Assembly (NCBI RefSeq): GCF_900110275.1
Contig: NZ_FODC01000002.1
Location: 930,001 to 994,000, forward strand
Length of the DNA stretch: 64,000 bases
From: Duganella sp. CF517
Lineage (GTDB): Bacteria; Pseudomonadota; Gammaproteobacteria; Burkholderiales; Burkholderiaceae_D
Direction of reading: 5' to 3'
The stretch's first letter is position 1; each line of letters starts with the position of its first letter. The translations under genes and the position numbers were made by a program. The notes below the pieces were generated by a model. That model worked only from the letters and a program-made list of their open reading frames with translations, had not been told where the DNA came from and made no database searches. Positions 17,709 through 26,918 of the stretch are shown one piece after another.

Positions 17709-17718
17709 GATGAACTCC

Positions 17719-19827
17719 TTAAACCAGGTTGAGCGCCGACAGCAGCAGGTCGATGGCCTTGATGCCGACGAACGGCAGGATGATGCCGCCCACGCCGTAC
17801 AGCAGCAGGTTGCGGCGCAACAGCGCGACGGCGCCGATGGCGCGGTAACGCACGCCCTTGAGCGCCAGCGGGATCAGCGCGACGATGATCAAGGCGTTGA
17901 AGATCACCGCCGACATGATGGCCGACGACGGGCTGGCAAGATGCATGATGTCGAGCGCCTTCAATTGCGGATAGGTGCCGACGAAAGCCGCCGGGATGAT
18001 GGCGAAGTATTTGGCGATGTCGTTCGAAATCGAGAACGTCGTCAACGAACCGCGCGTCATCAGCATCTGCTTGCCGATTTCGACGATCTCCAGCAGCTTG
18101 GTCGGATTCGAATCCAGGTCGACCATGTTGCCGGCCTCCTTGGCCGCCTGCGTGCCCGAGTTCATCGCCACGGCGACGTCGGCCTGCGCCAGGGCCGGCG
18201 CGTCGTTGGTGCCGTCGCCGGTCATCGCGACCAAGCGGCCCTCGGACTGGTAGCTGCGTATCAGTTTGAGCTTGTCCTCCGGCGTCGCCTCGGCCAGGAA
18301 GTCGTCCACGCCCGCCTCGGCGGCGATGGCGGCGGCGGTCAGCTTGTTATCGCCGGTGATCATGACGGTCTTGATGCCCATGCGGCGCAGTTCGGCGAAG
18401 CGCTCCTTGATGCCGCCCTTGACGATGTCCTTCAGCTCGACCACGCCCATCACGCGGCCGCCGTCGACCACCACCAGCGGCGTGCTGCCGCGACGCGAGA
18501 TGTCGTCGACGGCGCGGGTCACTTCCGCCGGATACGGCAGGCCGAGCGCCTCGACATACTTGCGCACGGTGTCGGCCGCGCCCTTGCGGATCTCCCGGTC
18601 GCCGATATCGACGCCGCTCATGCGGGTCTGCGCGGTGAACGGCACGAACACCGCATTCAGCGACACCATCTCGCGCTCGCGCAGGTTGAACTTCTGCTTC
18701 GCCAGCACCACGATGCTGCGCCCTTCCGGCGTCTCGTCGGCCAGCGAGGCCAGTTGCGCGATGTCGGCCAACTGCTGGTCGGTCACGCCGGGCGCCGGCA
18801 CGAATGCCGACGCCTGGCGGTTGCCGAGCGTGATGGTGCCGGTTTTATCGAGCAGCAGCACGTCGACGTCGCCGGCCGCCTCCACCGCGCGGCCGGAGGT
18901 GGCGATCACGTTGGCTTGCATCATGCGGCTCATGCCGGCCACGCCGATGGCCGACAGCAGGCCGCCGATGGTGGTCGGGATCAGGCATACCAGCAGCGCG
19001 ATCAGCACCGTGATGGTGACCGGCGTGCCGCTGCCGCTGGCGGCCACTGAGAACAGCGAGAACGGCAACAGGGTCACGGTGACGATCAGGAAAACGATGG
19101 TCAACGCCACCAGCAGGATCGTCAGCGCGATCTCGTTCGGGGTTTTCTGGCGCTTGGCGCCTTCAACCATCGAGATCATGCGGTCGAGGAAAGTCTCGCC
19201 CGGATTGGCGGTGACTTTGACGACCAGCCAGTCCGACAGCACGCGGGTGCCGCCGGTGACGGACGAGAAATCGCCGCCGGACTCGCGGATCACCGGCGCC
19301 GATTCGCCGGTGATGGCGCTTTCGTCGACCGAGGCCACGCCTTCGATCACTTCGCCGTCAATCGGAATCACGTCGCCCGCCTCGACCAGAATGTAGTTAC
19401 CCTTGCGCAGATCGAGCGCCGGCTGCGGCAGCCAGGTGGTGCCGTACTTCGGGCTGGCCAGCTTCTTGGCGACCACGGTTTGCTTCAGGCTGCGCAGCGA
19501 CGCCGCCTGCGCCTTGCTGCGGCCCTCGGCCATGGCCTCGGCGAAGTTCGCGAACAGCACCGTGAACCACAGCCAGACGGTGATCGCCAGGATGAAACCG
19601 GGGCTGGTCTCGCCCTTGCCGAGCAATGCCTGCACATACAGCAAGGTGGTGATGATGCTGCCGACGTAGACCACGAACATCACCGGGCTACGCAACTGCG
19701 TGGCGGGACTGAGCTTGCGGAACGAATCGGCGATGGCCGGCATCAGCAGCTCGCTATCGAACATGCCCTGCTTTTTGACCGGTGGATTGGTGAAGATGGT
19801 CATCTCTTTTTGTATAGTCTGCGACAT
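17719..19827 (-). CDS. kdpB: Potassium-transporting ATPase ATP-binding subunit KdpB
   Basis: A 702-aa P-type ATPase subunit that powers high-affinity K+ uptake. Motifs: TGES loop ([15 protein letters not shown]), phosphorylation site DKTGT ([14 protein letters not shown]), [20 protein letters not shown] hinge and [32 protein letters not shown]. Membrane helices are at the N-terminus (about 35-85), 220-300 and the C-terminal 100 residues. Length and order match the family. It starts 9 bases after the kdpA stop. Confidence 0.98.
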   Translation of the reverse strand: MSQTIQKEMTIFTNPPVKKQGMFDSELLMPAIADSFRKLSPATQLRSPVMFVVYVGSIITTLLYVQALLGKGETSPGFILAITVWLWFTVLFANFAEAMAEGRSKAQAASLRSLKQTVVAKKLASPKYGTTWLPQPALDLRKGNYILVEAGDVIPIDGEVIEGVASVDESAITGESAPVIRESGGDFSSVTGGTRVLSDWLVVKVTANPGETFLDRMISMVEGAKRQKTPNEIALTILLVALTIVFLIVTVTLLPFSLFSVAASGSGTPVTITVLIALLVCLIPTTIGGLLSAIGVAGMSRMMQANVIATSGRAVEAAGDVDVLLLDKTGTITLGNRQASAFVPAPGVTDQQLADIAQLASLADETPEGRSIVVLAKQKFNLREREMVSLNAVFVPFTAQTRMSGVDIGDREIRKGAADTVRKYVEALGLPYPAEVTRAVDDISRRGSTPLVVVDGGRVMGVVELKDIVKGGIKERFAELRRMGIKTVMITGDNKLTAAAIAAEAGVDDFLAEATPEDKLKLIRSYQSEGRLVAMTGDGTNDAPALAQADVAVAMNSGTQAAKEAGNMVDLDSNPTKLLEIVEIGKQMLMTRGSLTTFSISNDIAKYFAIIPAAFVGTYPQLKALDIMHLASPSSAIMSAVIFNALIIVALIPLALKGVRYRAIGAVALLRRNLLLYGVGGIILPFVGIKAIDLLLSALNLV

Positions 19828-19836
19828 GATGAATCC

Positions 19837-21654
19837 TTATTTTGCAAACAGCTGCAAGTGATCGACCACTGGGCCGAGCGCGAGCGCCGGAACGTAATTG
19901 AGCACGCCGACCAGCGCCACCACGCCGCACAACAGGCCGATGAACATCGGGCCGTGGGTCGGCATCGTGCCGGCATTCGCCTGCAACCGGCTCTTACCGG
20001 CCAGCGATCCGGCGATCGCCAGGATCGGCACGATCATCGCGAAGCGGCCGAACCACATCGCCACCGCCAGCATGCTGTTGTAGAACGGCGTGTTGGCGGA
20101 CAGGCCGGCGAAGGCGCTGCCGTTGTTGTTGGCGGCGGAGCTGAACGCGTACAGGATCTCGGAGAAACCGTGCGCGCCGGGATTGGCGATGCCCGCCTTG
20201 CCGACATCCGTCATGACGGCGATGGCCGTCCCCACCAGCACCAGCGTAGGCGTCACCAGGATGGCGATGGAGGTCATCTTCATTTCGTAGGCCTGGATCT
20301 TCTTGCCCAGGTATTCCGGCGTGCGGCCGATCATCAGGCCGGCGATGAAGACGGCCATGATGGCGAAGATCAGCATGCCGTACAGGCCCGAACCGACGCC
20401 GCCGAAGATCACCTCGCCGAACTGGATCAGCAGCATCGGGATCATGCCGCCCAACGGCATGAACGAATCGTGCATGGCGTTGACGGCGCCGCAGGAGGCG
20501 GCCGTGGTCACGGCGGCGAATAGCGCCGAGGCGCTGATGCCGAAGCGGGTCTCCTTGCCTTCCATATTGCCGCCCGATTGCAGCGCGCTCATGGCCTGGT
20601 CGACGTTGAGCGCCTGCAGCGCGGGATGCGCCTGCTGCTCGGCGCCCAGCACCACCACGGTGGTGACGACGAACAGCAATGTCATCGCGCCCAGCACCGC
20701 CCAGCCTTGGCGCGGATCGCCCACCATGCGGCCGAAGGCGAAGCACAAGCCGGCCGGAATCAGGAAAATCCCCAGCATCTGCATGAAGTTCGTCAGCGGC
20801 GTTGGATTCTCATACGGGTGCGCCGAATTGGCGTTAAAGAAGCCGCCGCCGTTCGTGCCCAGCATCTTGATCGATTCCTGCGACGCGACCGGTCCCATGG
20901 CGATGGTTTGCGTGTTGGCGGTCAGCGTCTCGGTGACCGGCTCGCCCTTGGCGTCCTTCAGCGGCTGGCCGTCGGCGCCGACTTTGGGCTGGGTGTAGGT
21001 GACCGGATCGAGCAAGGTCACTTCTTTATAGGCGGAGAAATTCTGGATCACGCCCTGCCCCATCAGGCACACGGCCAGGACCAGCGCCAGCGGCAGCAGC
21101 ACATACAAGGTCGAACGGGTGGCGTCGACCCAGAAATTACCGATCGACTTGGCCGAGCGAGACGAAAAACCGCGGATCAGCGCATAGGCGACCGCCATGC
21201 CGGTGGCGGCAGAGAAGAAGTTCTGGCCGGTCAGCGCCAGCATCTGGGTCAGGTAGCTCATGGTCTGTTCGCCGCTGTAACCCTGCCAGTTGGTGTTGGC
21301 GACAAAGCTGACGGCGGTGTTGAACGACGAGTCGGGGCTGACGTTGGCCAGGCCCTGGGGATTGAGCGGCAGGAAGGCCTGCAAACGCTGAAGCGCGTAG
21401 ACGGCCAGCGCGCCGATGCCGTTAAAAGCCAGCAGCGCGATGGCGTAGGCTTTCCAGTTCTGGCCTTCGGGTTTGCCGTCCTTGCCGGCGATGCCGGCGG
21501 CGCGGTATAGCAGCGCCTCGATTTTGCCGATCCAGCCCATGCCGGGGATGGCGCCGCCGTCGCCGACACGCGCAAGCAGAATACCGAGCGGGTAGCCCAG
21601 CGCGATGACGGCGGCCAGGAACACCACCAGTAAAACGGTCGATTGCAGGGTCAT
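19837..21654 (-). CDS. kdpA: Potassium-transporting ATPase potassium-binding subunit KdpA
   Basis: A 605-aa K+ channel-like subunit related to the Trk/Ktr superfamily with four selectivity-filter repeats; the segments NTNWQGYSGEQ, LGTNGGGFFNANSAHPYENPTPLTNF and ASCGAVNAMHDSFMPLGG belong to them. The start at 21654 (MTLQSTVLLVVFLAAV) shares its first base with the kdpF stop (TAATG), which decides it; the frame stays open upstream without likeness. One feature is a Lys/Asp-rich periplasmic loop (PKVGADGQPLKDAKGEPVTE) as in other proteobacterial KdpA. Confidence 0.97.
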   Translation of the reverse strand: MTLQSTVLLVVFLAAVIALGYPLGILLARVGDGGAIPGMGWIGKIEALLYRAAGIAGKDGKPEGQNWKAYAIALLAFNGIGALAVYALQRLQAFLPLNPQGLANVSPDSSFNTAVSFVANTNWQGYSGEQTMSYLTQMLALTGQNFFSAATGMAVAYALIRGFSSRSAKSIGNFWVDATRSTLYVLLPLALVLAVCLMGQGVIQNFSAYKEVTLLDPVTYTQPKVGADGQPLKDAKGEPVTETLTANTQTIAMGPVASQESIKMLGTNGGGFFNANSAHPYENPTPLTNFMQMLGIFLIPAGLCFAFGRMVGDPRQGWAVLGAMTLLFVVTTVVVLGAEQQAHPALQALNVDQAMSALQSGGNMEGKETRFGISASALFAAVTTAASCGAVNAMHDSFMPLGGMIPMLLIQFGEVIFGGVGSGLYGMLIFAIMAVFIAGLMIGRTPEYLGKKIQAYEMKMTSIAILVTPTLVLVGTAIAVMTDVGKAGIANPGAHGFSEILYAFSSAANNNGSAFAGLSANTPFYNSMLAVAMWFGRFAMIVPILAIAGSLAGKSRLQANAGTMPTHGPMFIGLLCGVVALVGVLNYVPALALGPVVDHLQLFAK

Positions 21655-21743
21655 TATAGCTCCTCCGCTTTCAGCAGCGCCACGATCAGATACACCAGCA
21701 GGCCGGCGGCGGCCGCCGCGCCGATCACGTAGAACAGGCTCAT
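21654..21743 (-). CDS. kdpF: Potassium-transporting ATPase small subunit KdpF
   Basis: A 29-aa single membrane helix peptide starting MSLFYVIGAAAAAGLLVYL and ending LLKAEEL, the usual KdpF pattern, which stabilises the KdpABC complex in the membrane. It is too short for a normal ORF search. Its ATG overlaps the stop of another small ORF upstream (ATGA) and its TAA overlaps the kdpA start, so translation is coupled. A GGAGG lies 13 bases upstream, inside the preceding small ORF. Confidence 0.93.
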   Translation of the reverse strand: MSLFYVIGAAAAAGLLVYLIVALLKAEEL

Positions 21744-21832
21744 GGCTGGCCTCCAAGCTTGTCGCAACCGGCGGCAAAGGCCACCGACGCGGCAAAGAAC
21801 ACCACCATCGCACCGATAAATACTATGTCCAT
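21740..21832 (-). CDS. 30-aa membrane peptide leading the kdp operon
   Basis: This short frame begins MDIVFIGAMVVFFAASVAFA and ends AGCDKLGGQP. It has one hydrophobic helix with an acidic N-terminus and a short C-terminal tail containing Cys and Lys. TGAGGG lies 5-10 bases before its ATG, and its stop overlaps the kdpF start by four bases (ATGA), as expected for a real, coupled gene. From memory, similar one-helix ORFs (M-D-x-hydrophobic...CDRL/CDKL) precede kdpF in a number of genomes but carry no name. It may be an extra accessory subunit of KdpFABC or a leader peptide that couples kdpF translation. Confidence 0.7.
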   Translation of the reverse strand: MDIVFIGAMVVFFAASVAFAAGCDKLGGQP

Positions 21833-21881
21833 CACACCCTCACAGGTCTTGTTTTGATAGTGGGAAGGTTAGCGGGAAGGG

Positions 21882-22011
21882 TCTAAAGATTTTGTAAAGA
21901 CTTGGAGAGGGGGTGTAAACAAACCGTAAAAATCGATTTGCAGCCATGCGCCCACCCGCATGTTTACGGGTTGTTTACACCTGCGCCGCGACTCTTTAGA
22001 GATTTTTTACA
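21882..22011. promoter_or_regulatory. Dyad-symmetric array of KdpE-like tandem repeats
   Basis: On the minus strand towards kdp: TTTACGGTTTGTTTACACC (21930-21912) then TCTTTACAAAATCTTTAGA (21900-21882). On the plus strand towards the dapA-like gene: TTTACGGGTTGTTTACACC (21963-21981) then TCTTTAGAGATTTTTTACA (21993-22011). Each unit is a pair of TTTA-type half-sites 11 bases apart, as OmpR-family regulators use, and both inter-unit gaps are exactly 11 bases. The inner unit resembles the E. coli kdp site (TTTATA...TTTACACC, from memory). The dyad axis is at 21946.5, so the same regulator probably serves both directions. Confidence 0.72.
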
Positions 22012-22055
22012 AACGTCGGCCTAAGCTTTGAGCATTGCCACTACCTGAAAAGATC

Positions 22056-22997
22056 ATGCTTACTTCCCTACACGGCATCTGGGTGCCGCTGGCCACGCCG
22101 CTGCGTCACGACGAAATCGATTTGGCCGCCCTGCAGAACCTGGCCGACGGCCTGATTGCCGCAGGCGCGCACGGCCTGGTGGTCTGCGGCACCACCGGCG
22201 AAGCCTCGCAGCTGGACGTCGACGAGCAGGACTCGGCGCTGGCGGCGGTGCTGGAGGTGGCGCACAAGCGCTGCCCGGTCCTGATGGGCATCGGCGGCAG
22301 CGACACCTTCGCCGCCGCCGGCAAGGCGCTGCGGTTCGACGACTCCGGGCTGGCCGGCTACCTCGTTTCGACGCCGGCCTACGTGCGGCCGTCGCAGGAC
22401 GGATTGGTGCGCCACTTCGAGACGATCGCCGACGCCACCGCGCAGCCGATCGTACTCTATAACGTACCGGCGCGCACCGGCGTCAATCTGGAGCTGGCCA
22501 CGGCGCGCCGGCTGGCCGTCAACCCGCAGTTCATCGGCATCAAGGAAGCCGGCGGCAGCCTGAATCAGATGACGGAGCTGGTGCGCCGCACGCCGCTGTC
22601 GATGCTATGCGGCGACGACGCGCTGCTGTTCGCCGCCCTGTGCGGTGGCGGGCATGGCGCCATCTCGGCCGCCGCGCATATACGGCTCGATTTGTACGTA
22701 CGACTATATGATCTGGTTCGCGCACAGCGCCTGACCGAGGCGCGCGGCCTGTTCGACCAACTGCTGCCGGTGATCCGCCTGCTGTTCTCCGAGCCGAATC
22801 CGGCGCCGCTCAAGGCCGCGCTATCGATTCAGGGCCGCATGGGCGATGAGCTGCGGTTGCCGATGACGCCGGCCAGCACCGAATGCAAGCTCGGTATCGG
22901 CGCCGCGCTGGAGGAACTGGAAGACATCCCTGTTTATCGCTCCGAGGCGGCGGCACAACCGGCCGCGCGTATCCTGGTCGCGGCGGAGGCGATATGA
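22056..22997 (+). CDS. Dihydrodipicolinate synthase family protein (DapA-like)
   Basis: A 313-aa class I aldolase of the DapA/NanA family, TIM barrel. Family blocks: VVCGTTGEASQLDVDE, the Tyr of LYNVPARTGVNLE and the Schiff-base Lys of FIGIKEAGGSLNQM; the late block is SEPNPAPLKAAL. This fits 4-hydroxy-tetrahydrodipicolinate synthase of lysine synthesis, but many relatives use other 2-oxoacids. The start at 22056 (MLTSLHGIWVPLATPL) gives the family N-terminus. It is divergent from kdp across the symmetric KdpE-like array, and its stop overlaps the next gene by three bases. Whether it is the housekeeping DapA cannot be decided here. Confidence 0.85.
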   Translation: MLTSLHGIWVPLATPLRHDEIDLAALQNLADGLIAAGAHGLVVCGTTGEASQLDVDEQDSALAAVLEVAHKRCPVLMGIGGSDTFAAAGKALRFDDSGLAGYLVSTPAYVRPSQDGLVRHFETIADATAQPIVLYNVPARTGVNLELATARRLAVNPQFIGIKEAGGSLNQMTELVRRTPLSMLCGDDALLFAALCGGGHGAISAAAHIRLDLYVRLYDLVRAQRLTEARGLFDQLLPVIRLLFSEPNPAPLKAALSIQGRMGDELRLPMTPASTECKLGIGAALEELEDIPVYRSEAAAQPAARILVAAEAI

Positions 22998-23548
22998 TCG
23001 TCGCGCTCACCGGCATGGACGGCAACCGGGATGTCTCCGACCTGGCCGAGGAACTGGCGCTGCTGCGGGTCGCGGCGGGGAATCGCGTGCTGCTGGTCTG
23101 CCCGGACCCTGGCGCCTACGATCCGCAGCTATACGATGATCTGGTGGTCGATGCCTCCCGGCCCGTGGATTGCGGCGCTTCCCCGGCCGATGCGGCGCTG
23201 GCGCGGGCAGGCGTGATCGTGGCGCTGCTGCGCCGGGAAGAATTGGAGCGGCCGAACCACGCGCCGCTGCTCGAGCGCCTGCGCGAGGCGCAACGGGCCA
23301 ACCCGGGGGCGCGCGTGCTGGTGACGGTGGCACATGGCAGCGAGCCGCTGTCGGCGCATCAAACGGGGTGCGTGCTGGTGTTCGTGGCGCAGTTGCCGGG
23401 CGCGCGGCTGGCGGACATGCTGATATTGGACGAGCAAGGCGCCTATCACTCGCACCACAGCGAGTTGGAACCGGCGATGTACAAGACCGCGAACGTGCTG
23501 TGCGCGCCGGAAGTGCGGCATCTCTACAGGGAAGTATTCAACAGGTAG
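22994..23548 (+). CDS. ParA/MinD-like protein with degenerate P-loop
   Basis: A 184-aa protein. The N-terminus MIVALTGMDGNRDVSDLAEE aligns with the ParA pattern (IVALxNxKGGVGKTTxAxNLA), but the Walker A glycines and lysine are replaced (DGNRDVS). The following RVAAGNRVLLVCPDPGAY corresponds to RGxRVLLIDADPQ, and DAALARAGVIVALLRREELE to the ADLVLIPVxPSxLD segment, so the fold is probably kept without nucleotide binding. The start at 22994 overlaps the dapA-like stop, so both are translated together. The usual length for small ParA proteins is about 200-220. No function can be assigned. Confidence 0.7.
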   Translation: MIVALTGMDGNRDVSDLAEELALLRVAAGNRVLLVCPDPGAYDPQLYDDLVVDASRPVDCGASPADAALARAGVIVALLRREELERPNHAPLLERLREAQRANPGARVLVTVAHGSEPLSAHQTGCVLVFVAQLPGARLADMLILDEQGAYHSHHSELEPAMYKTANVLCAPEVRHLYREVFNR

Positions 23549-23552
23549 GCTG

Positions 23553-23577
23553 GATTGGCGGGCGTGGCCCGCCAATC
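23553..23577. terminator. Hairpin between convergent genes, without T run
   Basis: An 11-base perfect stem GATTGGCGGGC / GCCCGCCAATC with loop GTG separates the ParA-like gene from the convergent porin gene. There is no T tract on either strand, so it may be a 3'-end barrier instead of a classical terminator. Confidence 0.55.
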
Positions 23578-23590
23578 GGGCCCTGGAGAC

Positions 23591-24358
23591 TTAAAACACT
23601 TTACTGATCGTCAGCTGCAAAGCCGTCTTGCCGAGGAATTTACCGTTGGCCGGCGAGGCGTAGGCCGTCTTGTCGGCGTTGGTGCCGATCACCGCCAGCG
23701 CGCCGGTCACCACGCCGAAGTCCTTGGTGGCGCCGACCTTCCAGTCGGTATAGCTGGAGGCATCGTTATGCTTTACCTTCTGGTGCCCGGCGTGCAGGTT
23801 GATGGTCACACCCTCCGCCGCCGCGATGTTGGCGCCGACGTCCACGTAGCCGCTGTTTTTGCTGTCGACGAAGCCGAACAGATTGGTCACCGCGTGCGAA
23901 TACTTAATATAGGCGGGACCAAAACCCAGCTGCCCGTAAATCTCGATGGTGTCGGCGTTGGCGAAGCCACGGACGTTTTTCAGGTCGTTGGACGGGTACA
24001 CATAGGTCAGCACGCCGATGTCGTACGAGACCGCCTCGCTCACCTGCCCGCGCTTGCCGGCGTAGATATCCACTTCGACATCGCCATCGCCACCCGCGTC
24101 CTTGGTCCATTTGATGGTCGACAGCCAGGCGCCGGCATACACGCCGGTCGGATTATTCACGAAATCGAGGCCGCCCTGCAGCGCGGGCTTCAGGCGGGTC
24201 TGCGATATGCCGCGATAGCGGTAGTCGGAGACGACGGCCGCATTGAAGCTGGTTTCGTTATCCGGCTTGGCGGCGACGGCGGCCGGCGCATCCTCGGCAC
24301 GGCCCTGGCCGCAGACGAAGGCGGCGCTGATCGCCGCGACGAGTACTAATTTGTTCAT
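23591..24358 (-). CDS. TorF-family putative outer membrane porin
   Basis: A 255-aa exported beta-barrel protein of the TIGR02001/TorF family. The signal peptide is MNKLVLVAAISAAFVCGQGRAE; the family opening is SFNAAVVSDYRYRGISQTRLKPALQGGLDF, followed by alternating strands (GVYAGAWLSTIKW, YDIGVLTYVYP) and a C-terminal ALQLTISKVF ending in Phe, as for outer membrane barrels. The start at 24358 begins the signal peptide; an upstream ATG would add ten charged residues. The preceding gene ends 54 bases before it on the same strand. Confidence 0.87.
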   Translation of the reverse strand: MNKLVLVAAISAAFVCGQGRAEDAPAAVAAKPDNETSFNAAVVSDYRYRGISQTRLKPALQGGLDFVNNPTGVYAGAWLSTIKWTKDAGGDGDVEVDIYAGKRGQVSEAVSYDIGVLTYVYPSNDLKNVRGFANADTIEIYGQLGFGPAYIKYSHAVTNLFGFVDSKNSGYVDVGANIAAAEGVTINLHAGHQKVKHNDASSYTDWKVGATKDFGVVTGALAVIGTNADKTAYASPANGKFLGKTALQLTISKVF

Positions 24359-24412
24359 GTTGCGGTTCTTTCTTCCAGTGGTTGACAAAATTCGGCGGCG
24401 AAATCGCCGCGA

Positions 24413-24685
24413 TCAATGGGCCGGCCGCTCGACAAAGCGGCCGAATTCGGCGCCGGGCAGCGCCTGCATCACCGCCTCCATCACCCGCGCCACCATGGCC
24501 GGGCCCACGCACAGCCACACCTTCATGCGCGCGCCATGCTCGCAGGCCTCGATGCGCATGAACTCCAGCGACTCGCCGCACAGGCGCATGACCATGCGGC
24601 GCAGCGCCGTCACGGCGCCGGTATCGACCGTCATCAGCATCAGGCAGGTGCCTGTAGCGGGGCGGGAGGTGGAAAAAGCGTGCAT
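24413..24685 (-). CDS. Small ACT-like protein, function unknown
   Basis: A 90-aa protein that I do not recognise by name. After a short N-terminal stretch the pattern is strand-helix-strand-strand-helix: TCLMLMTVDTGAVTALRRMVMRL, SLEFMRIEACEHGARMKVWLCV, GPAMVARVMEAVMQALPGAEFGRF. This is compatible with a ferredoxin-like ACT fold such as the regulatory subunits of acetolactate synthase. It is rich in Met and Cys. It lies upstream of, and in line with, the porin gene, with a 54-base gap, so the two may share an mRNA. The call as a gene rests on start context, position and coherent pattern. Confidence 0.6.
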   Translation of the reverse strand: MHAFSTSRPATGTCLMLMTVDTGAVTALRRMVMRLCGESLEFMRIEACEHGARMKVWLCVGPAMVARVMEAVMQALPGAEFGRFVERPAH

Positions 24686-24908
24686 ATCGAACTCCTGATT
24701 GATCGTTGCGATACGAATCAGCTTATCGAGGCGCCCGTAAAAACGGTCTAAAAAGTCACGCCCCCGTTGTAAACATCGTGTATAAATTGGCCCGCAGCTA
24801 TTTTTTGTCCCGTTTTAGGCCTCGATCACGTCCGGTTGAGGATAGAATACGCAAACGAACGTATAAAACTGTACATAAACCCAGTATTAAAATCACAAGC
24901 TTGAACGT

Positions 24909-26906
<1,998 letters not shown>

Positions 26907-26918
26907 TTTTGAACGACT

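Noticed and set aside
16083..17732. 549-codon plus-strand frame over kdpD/kdpC
   Set aside because: Shadow frame; kdpD and kdpC on the other strand are unambiguous.
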